Positions 1 to 6,982 are shown, counted from the stretch's first letter. The stretch is DNA of 7,534 nucleotides from Fibrobacteraceae bacterium (GCA_023231365.1 JALNVO010000134.1:1-7534); one strand, 5' to 3'. Program-made: numbers and translations. Notes: generated from the sequence alone by a model not told the origin.

Positions 1-6
1 CGCTTC

Positions 7-26
7 GGCCGGAGTTCCTCGCGGCC
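7..26 (-). other. GC-rich hairpin in the outgoing transcript leader
   Basis: GGCCG (7-11) pairs with CGGCC (22-26), and GAG (12-14) pairs inside with CTC (18-20). This leaves one unpaired base and a three-base loop. The first 50 bases are clearly richer in G and C than the rest of the spacer, which suggests a structured RNA leader or the beginning of an RNA gene. I could not match it to tRNA, tmRNA, SRP RNA, 5S or RNase P RNA. Confidence 0.35.
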
Positions 27-40
27 TTGTCGACCGGAGT

Positions 41-98
41 GACGCCAATGATAGCTTTTTCTCCCCGATCGTCAAGGGGTCCTTCCAAAAAAATTTGC
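41..98 (-). promoter_or_regulatory. Strong leftward promoter of stable-RNA type
   Basis: On the minus strand a TTGACG -35 box (70-75) is followed by a 16-base spacer and a TATCAT -10 box (48-53). Transcription should start near 41 and run out of the left edge. Upstream of the -35 lie A and T runs (about 83-105) like an UP element. The bases between the -10 box and the start are GC-rich, as in growth-rate and stringently controlled rRNA and tRNA promoters. No reading frame begins in the 40 transcribed bases still in the window. The driven gene is inferred to be a stable RNA or highly expressed operon beyond the edge. Confidence 0.6.
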
Positions 99-186
99 TT
101 TTTTTACTTCCTTTAAGCTTACAACACATGATTTCATTTTATACCTAGACTAATATCTTTAGAAAGAACTTACTATAAACAATCTT

Positions 187-1104
187 TCAACAATTCGAAT
201 TGGACTTCAATAAATTTTCCTCTACAATTCGAAGCATCCTGTCACTTTTTTCATCGAAATTCAGTTCAACGCATTCATTTTGATGCCGGAACCAAGTAAT
301 TTGCCGTTTTGCATAATGCCTCGTGCCCTGCCTAATTAGTTCCAATACAGAATTTTTATCCGCTTTGCCATTTATATAGTTCAACCATTCCATGTATCCT
401 AGACTCTGCCAAGCCGGAGCGCTCAGGGAAACTTTTTTAGAAAGGGTTTCCACTTCATCGATCCAACCATTCTCAACCATTCTTAGAACGCGAGAATCAA
501 TCATTTCATACAAATTTGTACGTTCACGAACTAGCCAAAACACGGGTATTTTGCCAAGCCCATTGCAACGCTCATTACGGATCTCCGAAAATCTTCTCCC
601 TGTTTGCGTACAAACTTCCAAAGCTCTGAGGAGTCTTTGACAATCCCTCGCTTGGATAGAGCCTTCTAAAGAAGGGTCCATTTCAAAAACTTTATTTCTG
701 ACAAACTCCAAACCATGTTCTTTCAGTAACGCAGCGCAAGTCGTATGGACGCTTGTAGAAATCTCAGGAATATTTGCAAGTCCCTCCGTCAGCGCTTTCA
801 AATAAAGCCCAGTTCCTCCTACAAGAATGTAATTCTTTTGCAGATCCGAGGATAGGAGATCCCGAACCAATGAAGAAAATTTTCCGACAGAGAACGGCAA
901 TTCTGGAGAAAGAAAATCAACGAGATGATGAGGAACTAAAGCGCGGTCTTCTTCGCTTGGTTGTGCCGTACCTATGCAGAAATCCTTATATATCTGCCTT
1001 GAATCCAACGAAATGATTTCAGCACCAAGCCGTTCGGCAAGAGCAAGCGAGAACTTTGTTTTTCCGACGCCAGTGGCACCAACTAAAGCACAGAGAATAG
1101 GCAT
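187..1104 (-). CDS. miaA: tRNA dimethylallyltransferase MiaA
   Basis: MiaA transfers a dimethylallyl group from DMAPP to N6 of A37 in tRNAs that read codons starting with U. This is the first step of ms2i6A synthesis, in the cytoplasm. The 305 residues match the family's usual length. Visible motifs in order are the P-loop GATGVGKT (9-16), DSRQIY with the conserved Asp34, IGTAQP (44-49), PHHLVDF (58-64), GGTGLYLKAL (96-105), the QARDCQRLLRALEV segment (151-164), SLGYMEW (234-240) and the tRNA-binding RQITWFRH (267-274). The ATG is preceded by AGGA only 4 bases upstream, a short spacing. The P-loop sits at the usual distance from this start, so I keep it. The gene diverges from the next one across 30 bp. 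No clear terminator follows its TGA. Identification is firm. Confidence 0.97.
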   Translation of the reverse strand: MPILCALVGATGVGKTKFSLALAERLGAEIISLDSRQIYKDFCIGTAQPSEEDRALVPHHLVDFLSPELPFSVGKFSSLVRDLLSSDLQKNYILVGGTGLYLKALTEGLANIPEISTSVHTTCAALLKEHGLEFVRNKVFEMDPSLEGSIQARDCQRLLRALEVCTQTGRRFSEIRNERCNGLGKIPVFWLVRERTNLYEMIDSRVLRMVENGWIDEVETLSKKVSLSAPAWQSLGYMEWLNYINGKADKNSVLELIRQGTRHYAKRQITWFRHQNECVELNFDEKSDRMLRIVEENLLKSNSNC

Positions 1105-1134
1105 TAAATCCTAATGTAGCTATATTTATCCAAG
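1105..1134. promoter_or_regulatory. 30-bp divergent spacer between miaA and the deacetylase-like gene
   Basis: Both promoters must fit in, or overlap, this AT-rich spacer and the gene starts. On the plus strand a TATATT box (1121-1126) ends 8 bases before the ATG at 1135, so a transcript from it would be leaderless or nearly so. The rightward gene has no convincing Shine-Dalgarno, which agrees with that. On the minus strand TACATT (1113-1118) is a possible -10 box for miaA. No good -35 box is seen for either. Confidence 0.3.
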
Positions 1135-2232
1135 ATGAAAAAGAAGATCGTTTTTGCCATTTTGTTTTGTACGGCTATTTTATTTGTAGCCTTAGGAGCA
1201 TTCCTTTTTAAGACAAATCCTTCCATCCATGATAAGCTGTCGTCTTTTATTGGGAAAGAGGAACAGCAATTTGTCATCCCCGACACGATACCCTATATGG
1301 AAAAGCTCCTTAAAGAAATACCCGTTCTAAAAGTCATGCCCAAGAAAAAAAGGGACACGCGCGAAATATGGAAAGTCGGCAAAGGCGTATCTTATTCGAA
1401 TTATCTTCTAAAAGCCCAGAAACATCTTATTAAATATGGCGGAAAAGTTCTATCAATGGAAGAAATCGAATCGGGAATCGGCAAAAAAGTAGCAGACTTT
1501 GATTTTATTGCACCTTTTGGAGACACTTTTCATGTAGAGCTTCAAACCGCCGACATTTTCCAAGACAACACATCTCGCCTTGCAGTCGCTTTTTATGCGG
1601 ATTCTCATTTAAAAGACTACATTCAAAGCTTAAACTCCTTGACATATCCCTATACTCTTTTCATCACCCCAATTGAAAAAACAGCGGAATTGTCAGCCTC
1701 TTTGCGGCTACTGAAAAATTATGAAACGGCTATTTGGCTTCCCATGGAGGCAAACGGGCTCCAACCAGCAGCTCTTGCTAAAGCCACGATCTACATTCAC
1801 CAGTCAGAAAAAGAAATCCAAGATATCGTAGATCAAGCGCTGACGGAGCTTCCGAAGGCAACCGGAGTTGTAACAAGAATGGGTAGCCGGGCCGTAGAAC
1901 AACAAGCACTTCTCAAAGCAATCTTATCGCCTCTTTCTCAAAAGGGGCTCTGGTTCTTGGACCTCACGCAGAACCGCTATTCCAAATCAATGGACGTATG
2001 TAATGAATTTAAGATGAAATGCAGGAAAGATGCCCCCTACAAGCCCGAAAAGGCTACGGCAGACCAATATGTGTCGAGTTCTCTTTTATTCGCTACCCGG
2101 ACAGGTAAAGCAATCATCATCCTTCCATTATCCAGCAAATCATTCTCTGCGATAGACAGTCTTGCAGAAAAGGCTGCCTTAAAAGGAACGGAAATAGTTA
2201 ATTTATCAAGCATCTTCCAAAAAGAAGAATAG
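1135..2232 (+). CDS. Membrane-anchored divergent polysaccharide deacetylase (YibQ-like), motifs degenerate
   Basis: The N-terminus has lysines 2-4 followed by a hydrophobic stretch (5-24), so the protein is probably an inner-membrane-anchored periplasmic protein. The C-terminal domain (about 145-362) follows the layout of the divergent polysaccharide deacetylase family (PF04748, E. coli YibQ). LAVAFYADS (149-157) stands where the family has its Asp-containing first strand. WLPMEANG (201-208) is the PMEP-like motif, GVVTRMGSR (244-252) is the NHMGSR motif, and GLWFLDLTQNRYS (271-283) is the family's 'fldS.T..S' strand. Key family residues are changed: the NH before MGSR is TR, the FLD motif has become KDAPYKP, and the late GHP motif reads ILPLSS. 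The usual metal histidines therefore seem absent and catalysis is doubtful. The start has no strong Shine-Dalgarno, but no upstream in-frame start exists. The stop TAG overlaps the pdxJ ribosome site, so the two are cotranscribed. Confidence 0.75.
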   Translation: MKKKIVFAILFCTAILFVALGAFLFKTNPSIHDKLSSFIGKEEQQFVIPDTIPYMEKLLKEIPVLKVMPKKKRDTREIWKVGKGVSYSNYLLKAQKHLIKYGGKVLSMEEIESGIGKKVADFDFIAPFGDTFHVELQTADIFQDNTSRLAVAFYADSHLKDYIQSLNSLTYPYTLFITPIEKTAELSASLRLLKNYETAIWLPMEANGLQPAALAKATIYIHQSEKEIQDIVDQALTELPKATGVVTRMGSRAVEQQALLKAILSPLSQKGLWFLDLTQNRYSKSMDVCNEFKMKCRKDAPYKPEKATADQYVSSSLLFATRTGKAIIILPLSSKSFSAIDSLAEKAALKGTEIVNLSSIFQKEE

Positions 2233-2240
2233 GAGAAGTA

Positions 2241-2978
2241 ATGGCAATAAAATTAGGAGTCAACATTGATCATATTGCAACCATCCGCGAAGCGCGCAAA
2301 ATTCGCGAACCGGATCCGGTCGCTGCAGCCATTCTTGCTGAAATCGCCGGCTGTCACGGAATTACGGCACACCTCAGGGAAGACCGACGTCACATTCAAG
2401 AGCGGGATGTCCGGCTTCTCCGCGGCGTCGTTACAACACATCTCAATATGGAAATGGCTCCGACACCCGAAATGGTACAACTCGCCATAGACATCCAACC
2501 CGATATGGTAACTCTTGTACCCGAGAACCGGGAAGAAGTAACGACAGAAGGCGGACTAAACGTTGCGGCAAGAATTGACGACCTCTCAAAATCCATTGCA
2601 TCTTTCAAAAACAATGACATCGCCGTAAGCGTGTTCATCGACCCAGATACGGACCAAGTGAAAGCAGCAAAGAAAGCCGGTGCGGACTTTGCCGAATTTC
2701 ATACGGGGCGTTTCGCAAATGCGTTTGATATGGGGGCCTCTGCAGATGTGGAACGCGAGTTTGCTGCACTTCAAGATATGACCGTCCTCGCCCGTAAATA
2801 TGGGCTTAGAGTCAATGCTGGCCACGGGCTTAACTACAGAAATGTCGGCTATATCGCAAGTATTGAAGGTATAGAAGAACTGAACATCGGGCACAGTATC
2901 ATCGGACGAGCAGCCTTAGTCGGAATCGACCGTGCCGTAAAAGAAATGCTCGACGCAATCCGCCGGGCAGAACATTAA
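2241..2978 (+). CDS. pdxJ: Pyridoxine 5'-phosphate synthase PdxJ
   Basis: PdxJ condenses 3-amino-2-oxopropyl phosphate with 1-deoxy-D-xylulose 5-phosphate to give pyridoxine 5'-phosphate, the last ring-forming step of the DXP-dependent vitamin B6 pathway. It is a cytosolic TIM barrel. The 245 residues equal the family length (E. coli 243). Signature blocks are GVNIDHIATIR (6-16), ITAHLREDRRHI (41-52) with His44 and Arg46, LNMEMA (68-73) with Glu71, LVPENREEVTTEGGL (92-106), FHTG (153-156), VNAGHGLN (191-198) with His195, and ELNIGHSIIGRA (213-224). The expected active-site residues are all present. AGGAG (2231-2235) overlaps the stop of the preceding gene and fixes the ATG at 2241. It is the second and last gene of a short operon closed by the hairpin at 2994-3024. 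Confidence 0.98.
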   Translation: MAIKLGVNIDHIATIREARKIREPDPVAAAILAEIAGCHGITAHLREDRRHIQERDVRLLRGVVTTHLNMEMAPTPEMVQLAIDIQPDMVTLVPENREEVTTEGGLNVAARIDDLSKSIASFKNNDIAVSVFIDPDTDQVKAAKKAGADFAEFHTGRFANAFDMGASADVEREFAALQDMTVLARKYGLRVNAGHGLNYRNVGYIASIEGIEELNIGHSIIGRAALVGIDRAVKEMLDAIRRAEH

Positions 2979-2993
2979 CCCGATCTCTAAAAC

Positions 2994-3024
2994 AAAAAAG
3001 TCCGCAATATGCGGGCTTTTTTTT
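2994..3024. terminator. Bidirectional intrinsic terminator between pdxJ and the convergent gene
   Basis: G3000-A3006 pairs with T3010-C3016 in a 7-bp stem (one G-T pair on the plus strand) closed by a three-base ATA loop. Eight T follow on the plus strand (3017-3024). Six A precede it (2994-2999), giving a U-run to transcripts coming the other way. It sits 15 bases after pdxJ and 21 bases beyond the end of the minus-strand gene, so it can serve both. Confidence 0.85.
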
Positions 3025-3045
3025 GTTCAAAAAAGGAACTAGATT

Positions 3046-3690
3046 TCAGACTTGAGAAGCGGCAAGAGCGGCCTTGAATTCTTCGACAGTCGCAATGTAC
3101 TCTTCCGTCTTATCTACCTTAGCATCAAGATAATCCAAGATAACCTTCAAATGCGGTTCCGCAAAAACAACCTTGAGCTGCCGTGTGGCACGACCCTTAT
3201 ATCCCCATTCCTTAAGTTGTTCATCCGTAAGGATGTAGGAATCTTCCAGCGAAACAAAACGCATGGGGCCATAGACGGCCATATTTTTTTCAAGTTGCAT
3301 ACATTCGGGTTCTACGGCGCCGGGAGTCTCCATATATTTTTGGATATGGCGGGTACGCACATCTTTAGTCTTATCAATGCGCATATACCCCATAATGACA
3401 TATTTGTTCTTCAAATCAGAGGCGCTAGCCCCCTCATAACGAGTTCCAAAAAGAATGTAGCGGCTCTTATTTTTTACAATCATATTGACCGCTTTCGCAT
3501 TACAACAAGTTATAAAGCCGTAAGTAGAGGTCTCATAATTGGGTTCGGAAAAAAATCCTTTCTCATTTTCATTTAATTGGTCGCGGACCGGGACTATGGA
3601 CTGACGGCTGGTTTCGACGTAAAGCAAGGCTCCGGCGACAACGCCGCGATAATCTTGCCAACCATCTAAATTTATTTGAATTTTTGGCAT
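3046..3690 (-). CDS. Conserved-looking hypothetical protein, 214 residues
   Basis: I do not recognise this protein. It has no signal peptide or membrane segment and should be cytosolic. A mixed alpha/beta core is suggested by TYGFITCCNAKAVNMIV (56-72), then RYILFGTRY (77-85), then KYVIMGYMRID (96-106), a strand-turn-strand pattern. A second motif-like stretch is MAVYGPMRFVSLEDSYILT (137-155). The C-terminal third (160-212) looks helical and charged. The 'RYILFGTR...YVIMGYMRI' pattern loosely recalls PUA-like (EVE/ASCH-type) small barrels, but this is a guess without alignment. The start is well supported: GAAAGGA lies 9 bases before the ATG, and the spacer upstream is very AT-rich. The gene is monocistronic, convergent with pdxJ and ended by the shared hairpin. 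Confidence 0.85.
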   Translation of the reverse strand: MPKIQINLDGWQDYRGVVAGALLYVETSRQSIVPVRDQLNENEKGFFSEPNYETSTYGFITCCNAKAVNMIVKNKSRYILFGTRYEGASASDLKNKYVIMGYMRIDKTKDVRTRHIQKYMETPGAVEPECMQLEKNMAVYGPMRFVSLEDSYILTDEQLKEWGYKGRATRQLKVVFAEPHLKVILDYLDAKVDKTEEYIATVEEFKAALAASQV

Positions 3691-3819
3691 TTTTTTTCGT
3701 CCTTTCAGTCAAAGTTTAATAAAAAAAGTTTCAAAAATGAAGCTTTTTATTTAAATAAAAAAATAGCAAGCGGACCTTTTGAGGGTTCGTTCACAAATCG
3801 CAAGATATAAAATTAGAAG
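3691..3819. other. AT-rich spacer between murI and the 214-residue gene
   Basis: This spacer should hold the promoter of the downstream minus-strand gene and the end of the murI operon. A perfect 18-base AT palindrome lies at 3744-3761. An imperfect stem, 3771-3776 with 3784-3789, reads on the minus strand with one mismatch and is followed after a few bases by seven T. It could be a weak terminator after murI. I see no clean -35/-10 pair, although TAAATA and TATTAA boxes are plentiful in the A/T runs. Confidence 0.3.
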
Positions 3820-4629
3820 TTAAAAAGTCAAATTTTTTGCTGAAATTCCATTTTCGCCAAAAAAAGAGGCCCCTTTTGTAAAAAATTCCGGCGTGTCCGT
3901 AGTCAAAAATTCAACCTTTCCATTCCGGATCAGCCGGGTTTCAATTTCTGGATGACGCAGAAGGTAATCCGACGTCTTACGAGCTACGATTTCACCTTGA
4001 GAAATGATGTGGATTTTTTCCGGAATCACACTTTTTATCAAAGGCAATAGCAGCGGATAATGCGTGCAAGCCAAAAGAACTGCGTCAATTTCTGAATCCT
4101 TGTTTAAAAGGCTTTCTATATCCCGTTTTACAAAATAGCGGGCTCCTTCGCCATCCAATTCCCCATTTTCCACAAGAGTCGCCCACAAGGGACAAGCCTG
4201 TTGGGTAACCTTTAGCTGAGGGAAAAAATGGGCGATTTCAATAAGATAGCTGCCAGATTCCACCGTCCCTTCCGTTCCCAAAATGCCAAGATGACCGGAT
4301 TGAGAAAAAAGACCAGCCTCTTCTGCCGTTGGGCGAATAATTCCAAGTACCCTATTTTGGGGCGCAATCCGGGGAAGATCATTTTGCTGAATGGACCGGA
4401 GAGCCCTTGCAGAAGCCGTATTACAAGCCAAAATAACTAAAGGGCAACCGCGGGCAAAAAGAGCTGACACGGCTTCAAGCGTATACTTGTAGATCGTTTC
4501 AAAAGTCCTTGGACCATAAGGAGCGCGAGCGTTATCTCCTAAATAGAGAAAATCATATTCCGGAAGCAGCTTGCGAAGTTCCCTGAGAATGGTAAGGCCG
4601 CCGAAGCCCGAATCAAATATGCCTATCAC
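3820..4629 (-). CDS. murI: Glutamate racemase MurI
   Basis: MurI interconverts L- and D-glutamate, without a cofactor, to supply D-glutamate for the peptidoglycan stem peptide. The 269 residues match the family. GIFDSGFGGL (3-12) carries Asp6 and Ser7. YLGDNARAPYG (29-39) is the substrate-binding block. ACNTASA (68-74) holds the first catalytic cysteine, Cys69, and ACTHYPLL (187-194) holds the second, Cys188, with His190. Both acid/base cysteines are intact. The start is GTG, directly abutting the TGA of the lipoprotein gene upstream, with AGGGG six bases before it. The first residues IGIFDSG fit the family N-terminus, so no upstream extension is needed. It is the last gene of a five-gene envelope operon. 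Confidence 0.97.
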   Translation of the reverse strand: MIGIFDSGFGGLTILRELRKLLPEYDFLYLGDNARAPYGPRTFETIYKYTLEAVSALFARGCPLVILACNTASARALRSIQQNDLPRIAPQNRVLGIIRPTAEEAGLFSQSGHLGILGTEGTVESGSYLIEIAHFFPQLKVTQQACPLWATLVENGELDGEGARYFVKRDIESLLNKDSEIDAVLLACTHYPLLLPLIKSVIPEKIHIISQGEIVARKTSDYLLRHPEIETRLIRNGKVEFLTTDTPEFFTKGASFFGENGISAKNLTF

Positions 4630-5100
4630 TCACTGCCCCTGTCTCATCTGGTTCTGCGCTTTGCGAATGGAGTCCTGGGCGAATTCCCCTGGAAGAAGCT
4701 CTCCTGGAGACGAACGTTTGTCATCGTTGTTGCGGAAATGAGCCTTGGAAGGGGCTTTCGCTTTTGCTGTTTCTTTTTGCACTTCAGCTAAATATTTTTC
4801 CCAATCCTGTATGGATTCGTCTAGCTCTCCGCGGCTTTGAAGCATGAGAGTGCGAAGCTGTTCCAATTCTCGCATCTGATCCCGCTTCATTACCCAGAGT
4901 TCATCTTCTTCCGGCATGCGTTCCAAATTGAAGAGAATGTTCAAGTACTTGTCTTCTGCTTCCATATAGGCTTTATAAGTTTCCTTGTACATCATGTCGC
5001 GGTCTTCGACCATAGTCTGCTGCGCGGATTTAGTCCCTCCGCAAGAGGAAAGAAAAACCACAGAACTAAAGCCTGCGACAAGCACAAGGAAAAATTTCAT
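4630..5100 (-). CDS. Small putative lipoprotein with coiled-coil
   Basis: The function is unknown. The N-terminus is a lipoprotein signal: Lys2, a hydrophobic core (3-16) and a lipobox LSSC (17-20), so the mature protein would begin with lipidated Cys20 followed by Gly-Gly. Residues about 30-115 are rich in Glu, Lys, Leu and Met and lack prolines except near 63. They look like a long helical, probably coiled-coil, segment. The tail (115-156) is polar and probably flexible, with Gln and Asn at the end. The shape suggests a periplasmic helical lipoprotein near the cell wall, which is inference. ATG overlaps the stop of the gene before it by four bases (ATGA), with GGTGG just upstream. The TGA abuts the murI start. 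Confidence 0.88.
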   Translation of the reverse strand: MKFFLVLVAGFSSVVFLSSCGGTKSAQQTMVEDRDMMYKETYKAYMEAEDKYLNILFNLERMPEEDELWVMKRDQMRELEQLRTLMLQSRGELDESIQDWEKYLAEVQKETAKAKAPSKAHFRNNDDKRSSPGELLPGEFAQDSIRKAQNQMRQGQ

Positions 5101-5993
5101 TTTCCCACCGTATATAAGCGTTCCAAGGTTTGCTGGCTCGTAAACGAAGCGGTATCACCAGTCGTGGGATTAACCATCATATGCGTCCCAACCTTGACTT
5201 CGCGTTCCTGGCAAGGAATCCCGGTCGCGGGATCTAAAGTAACCCAATAGGCCGTATTGTATTCGCCTTTGAGACCCGTATGGTATGCTTGGAATTTTTC
5301 CGTACCTATCTTGCTATTGACATGCTGTTCCCAGATGTAATAAGGAAAGCTCTCCATTTCGTGGAGGTACACAGTATAACCCAGACATTCGCGGGAATCT
5401 AAGTTGTGAAATCCATCCGTAACAACGGAGTCTATCTTGATCAAGGCAAAACGGAGACGTCCACGGTCCTTGAGAAGTTGTGTAATATTACCCTTGCTCG
5501 GAACTTTGCCAACGAGAAGGTGATCCATTTCATAGCGGTGTTTTTCACCGCGTTCGAGATGCTTCACATAATCCGGGTTTTTAAGTTGCGCCCGCCAGCG
5601 TTCCGGCATAGGAATCCGGTACAAGAGGGAATCATAGCCTTCTGTAAAACCTTTTGTTTGTAGAGCCTTTTCTGCAACACCCTTCGTAATAACTTCGGGT
5701 AAACGCCACTGAAGCTCAGAAGGCAAAGAATTCTTCAGATAGCCACGCGACTTGTCAATTTCAAAAGTACGCCGGATAACATTCGTATCTCCCTGCGTGG
5801 AATAGTCAAGGTGGACATAAGTTGCAATAATTGTTCCAACCCGCTCATCGCCTTTAAGGTCGATGGTCGAATAGGTGCTTTCCAAATAAAGTTCTACTGG
5901 AACCGATTTTGAAAGCTTATAATTAATTTCTACATCCGAAGAACAGGCTGCAAAAAGCAGGGAAACAGAAGTCAAAAGAATTTCAAGTTTCAT
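5097..5993 (-). CDS. Putative lipoprotein of unknown function, 298 residues
   Basis: I do not recognise the family. A signal of about 16 residues ends in a lipobox FAAC (14-17), giving lipidated Cys17 followed by Ser-Ser-Asp. Aspartate at mature position +4, not +2, gives no inner-membrane retention signal by the E. coli rule, so outer-membrane sorting is plausible. The body alternates short hydrophobic and polar stretches, as in beta-rich proteins. Two similar turns occur near the end, VTLDPATG (251-258) and MMVNPTTG (272-279), each after a strand, which suggests hairpins of a beta sheet. Cys203 and Cys261 are the only cysteines in the mature body and could form a disulphide. Its ATG overlaps the upstream stop by four bases (5990-5993) with only a weak ribosome site, so translation probably depends on coupling. 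Its TGA overlaps the next gene the same way. Confidence 0.88.
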   Translation of the reverse strand: MKLEILLTSVSLLFAACSSDVEINYKLSKSVPVELYLESTYSTIDLKGDERVGTIIATYVHLDYSTQGDTNVIRRTFEIDKSRGYLKNSLPSELQWRLPEVITKGVAEKALQTKGFTEGYDSLLYRIPMPERWRAQLKNPDYVKHLERGEKHRYEMDHLLVGKVPSKGNITQLLKDRGRLRFALIKIDSVVTDGFHNLDSRECLGYTVYLHEMESFPYYIWEQHVNSKIGTEKFQAYHTGLKGEYNTAYWVTLDPATGIPCQEREVKVGTHMMVNPTTGDTASFTSQQTLERLYTVGK

Positions 5994-6439
5994 TTATTCT
6001 CATCAATTTGTTCGCTATTGAGAACGAGCCTTACTTCCTTTTGCGCAAGGAGAGTGCCGCCCGTCGTGAAGCGGATTGTAAATGTACCTGGAGCTTTGCT
6101 ATGGAGCATTTCGCCCGCCGTCATGAAACCTCCGTGATAAGAAACGCCCTGTACCGTATAAGAGCCCTCCTTATCCGTAACTTTGCTCTTGCGGGAAGCA
6201 AGAACATTTCCAGAGGCATCGGAAATGGCCCATTCCAATTCTCCAAAATCAAACGGTTTGCCATACCGGAATTGAGCTATAAACGGGTCCGAAATATGGA
6301 ATACACTGCCCGTATCGACAACCACGGCCTGGCTCTTAATCCAATCTCGGCCGCAGACAACGTTCGGCTTCTCTTCGGGGCCGCAGCCCAGAAAAATCAA
6401 ACTTGATGCTAAAGCACAAAGCAGGTTCCATTTATTCAT
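5990..6439 (-). CDS. Putative lipoprotein with beta-sandwich-like body, 149 residues
   Basis: The function is unknown. The signal (1-18) ends in FLGC (16-19), a usable lipobox that places lipidated Cys19 before Gly-Pro-Glu-Glu. Cys30 follows soon after and is the only other cysteine in the mature form. The rest reads as alternating strands: AVVVDTGSVFHI (38-49), a glycine-aromatic stretch FRYGKPFDFGELEWAI (57-72), and a final pair APGTFTIRF (116-124) and LLAQKEVRLVL (130-140). These resemble the last strands of an immunoglobulin-like or ligand-binding beta sandwich; this is inference from pattern only. A near-perfect AGGAGG (6445-6450) lies six bases upstream of the ATG, the strongest ribosome site in the operon. 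The gap to the preceding gene is 15 bases. Confidence 0.88.
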   Translation of the reverse strand: MNKWNLLCALASSLIFLGCGPEEKPNVVCGRDWIKSQAVVVDTGSVFHISDPFIAQFRYGKPFDFGELEWAISDASGNVLASRKSKVTDKEGSYTVQGVSYHGGFMTAGEMLHSKAPGTFTIRFTTGGTLLAQKEVRLVLNSEQIDENK

Positions 6440-6454
6440 ATATCCCTCCTAATT

Positions 6455-6982
6455 CTAGAACCAGAAGCGGAGTCCTATGCGAAGATAGACGTCCGGCAAT
6501 CTCCAATCCGTATCATTCTTATCGGCATCATCATACCACATACAATGAAATTCTCCGACCGGATTAAGCTCAAGATAAAGTTCCAAGGGAATTGGTTGCG
6601 GAAATTCCCATTCCCAGCCGCCGACTACACCTAAGCGAAAAGCAAGACCGTCTTCATCATTGTAACCCCACCAGCCGATACCGCCTGCAGGTCCCCAATA
6701 AAGCCCCATACGACCTGCGTCAGAAGGAATCGGAATAATATAATGATTCCAATAATAACCCACGTATGCGCCAATAGCATTGTCGTTCTTGCTCAAATAA
6801 AAATGGAGATAGATATCAAGCGTTACCATCGGATCAAGACGCATTTCATAATCCAAGCCGAAATGTTCGCCCGGATTGCCACCTTGAGCCCAACCACCAA
6901 CAGCATTAACCTTATCTTCAGTGCCCGTAGCAAAAGTCATACCTGAAACAGTTAAAAGAACTAATAAGAATTTTTTTAACAT
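6455..6982 (-). CDS. Small secreted outer-membrane beta-barrel-like protein
   Basis: This is the first gene of the operon. A signal peptide is clear: MLKK, a hydrophobic core (5-15), and a probable signal peptidase I site after TFA (16-18). The mature part, about 157 residues, is rich in Gly, Tyr and Trp (ten tryptophans in all) and shows repeated alternating strands. It ends in an aromatic strand, VYLRIGLRFWF, whose last residue is Phe, as in substrates of the BAM machinery. A barrel of about eight strands would fit the size. The stretch FRLGVVGGWEWEFPQ then LELYLELNPVGEF (115-145) loosely recalls small barrel families of the DUF3996 type, but I cannot confirm this. GAGG lies close before the ATG. 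Cotranscription with three lipoproteins suggests they may act together at the outer membrane. Confidence 0.85.
   Translation of the reverse strand: MLKKFLLVLLTVSGMTFATGTEDKVNAVGGWAQGGNPGEHFGLDYEMRLDPMVTLDIYLHFYLSKNDNAIGAYVGYYWNHYIIPIPSDAGRMGLYWGPAGGIGWWGYNDEDGLAFRLGVVGGWEWEFPQPIPLELYLELNPVGEFHCMWYDDADKNDTDWRLPDVYLRIGLRFWF

Noticed and set aside
1..50. The end of an RNase P RNA or other known RNA, suggested by a minus-strand GAGGAACTCCGG resembling the RNase P P4 element.
   Set aside because: The conserved RNase P core reads GAGGAAAGTCCGG and the surrounding context does not fit. The match is too short and imperfect.
2..148. An open plus-strand frame from the left edge to the TAG at 146-148.
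   Set aside because: It reads antisense through a well-formed promoter and its translation across the A/T runs is low-complexity. It is probably a chance frame.
1104..1286. A 60-codon minus-strand frame upstream of miaA.
   Set aside because: It lies wholly antisense to the start of the deacetylase-like gene and has no ribosome site or family resemblance.
2253..2894. Several antisense or out-of-frame reading frames inside pdxJ.
   Set aside because: They are shadows of a firmly identified gene, favoured by its codon composition.
3744..3761. A perfect 18-base palindrome made only of A and T.
   Set aside because: In such an AT-rich spacer long A/T palindromes arise readily by chance. It lacks the G+C stem of a terminator and was kept only as a note in the spacer entry.
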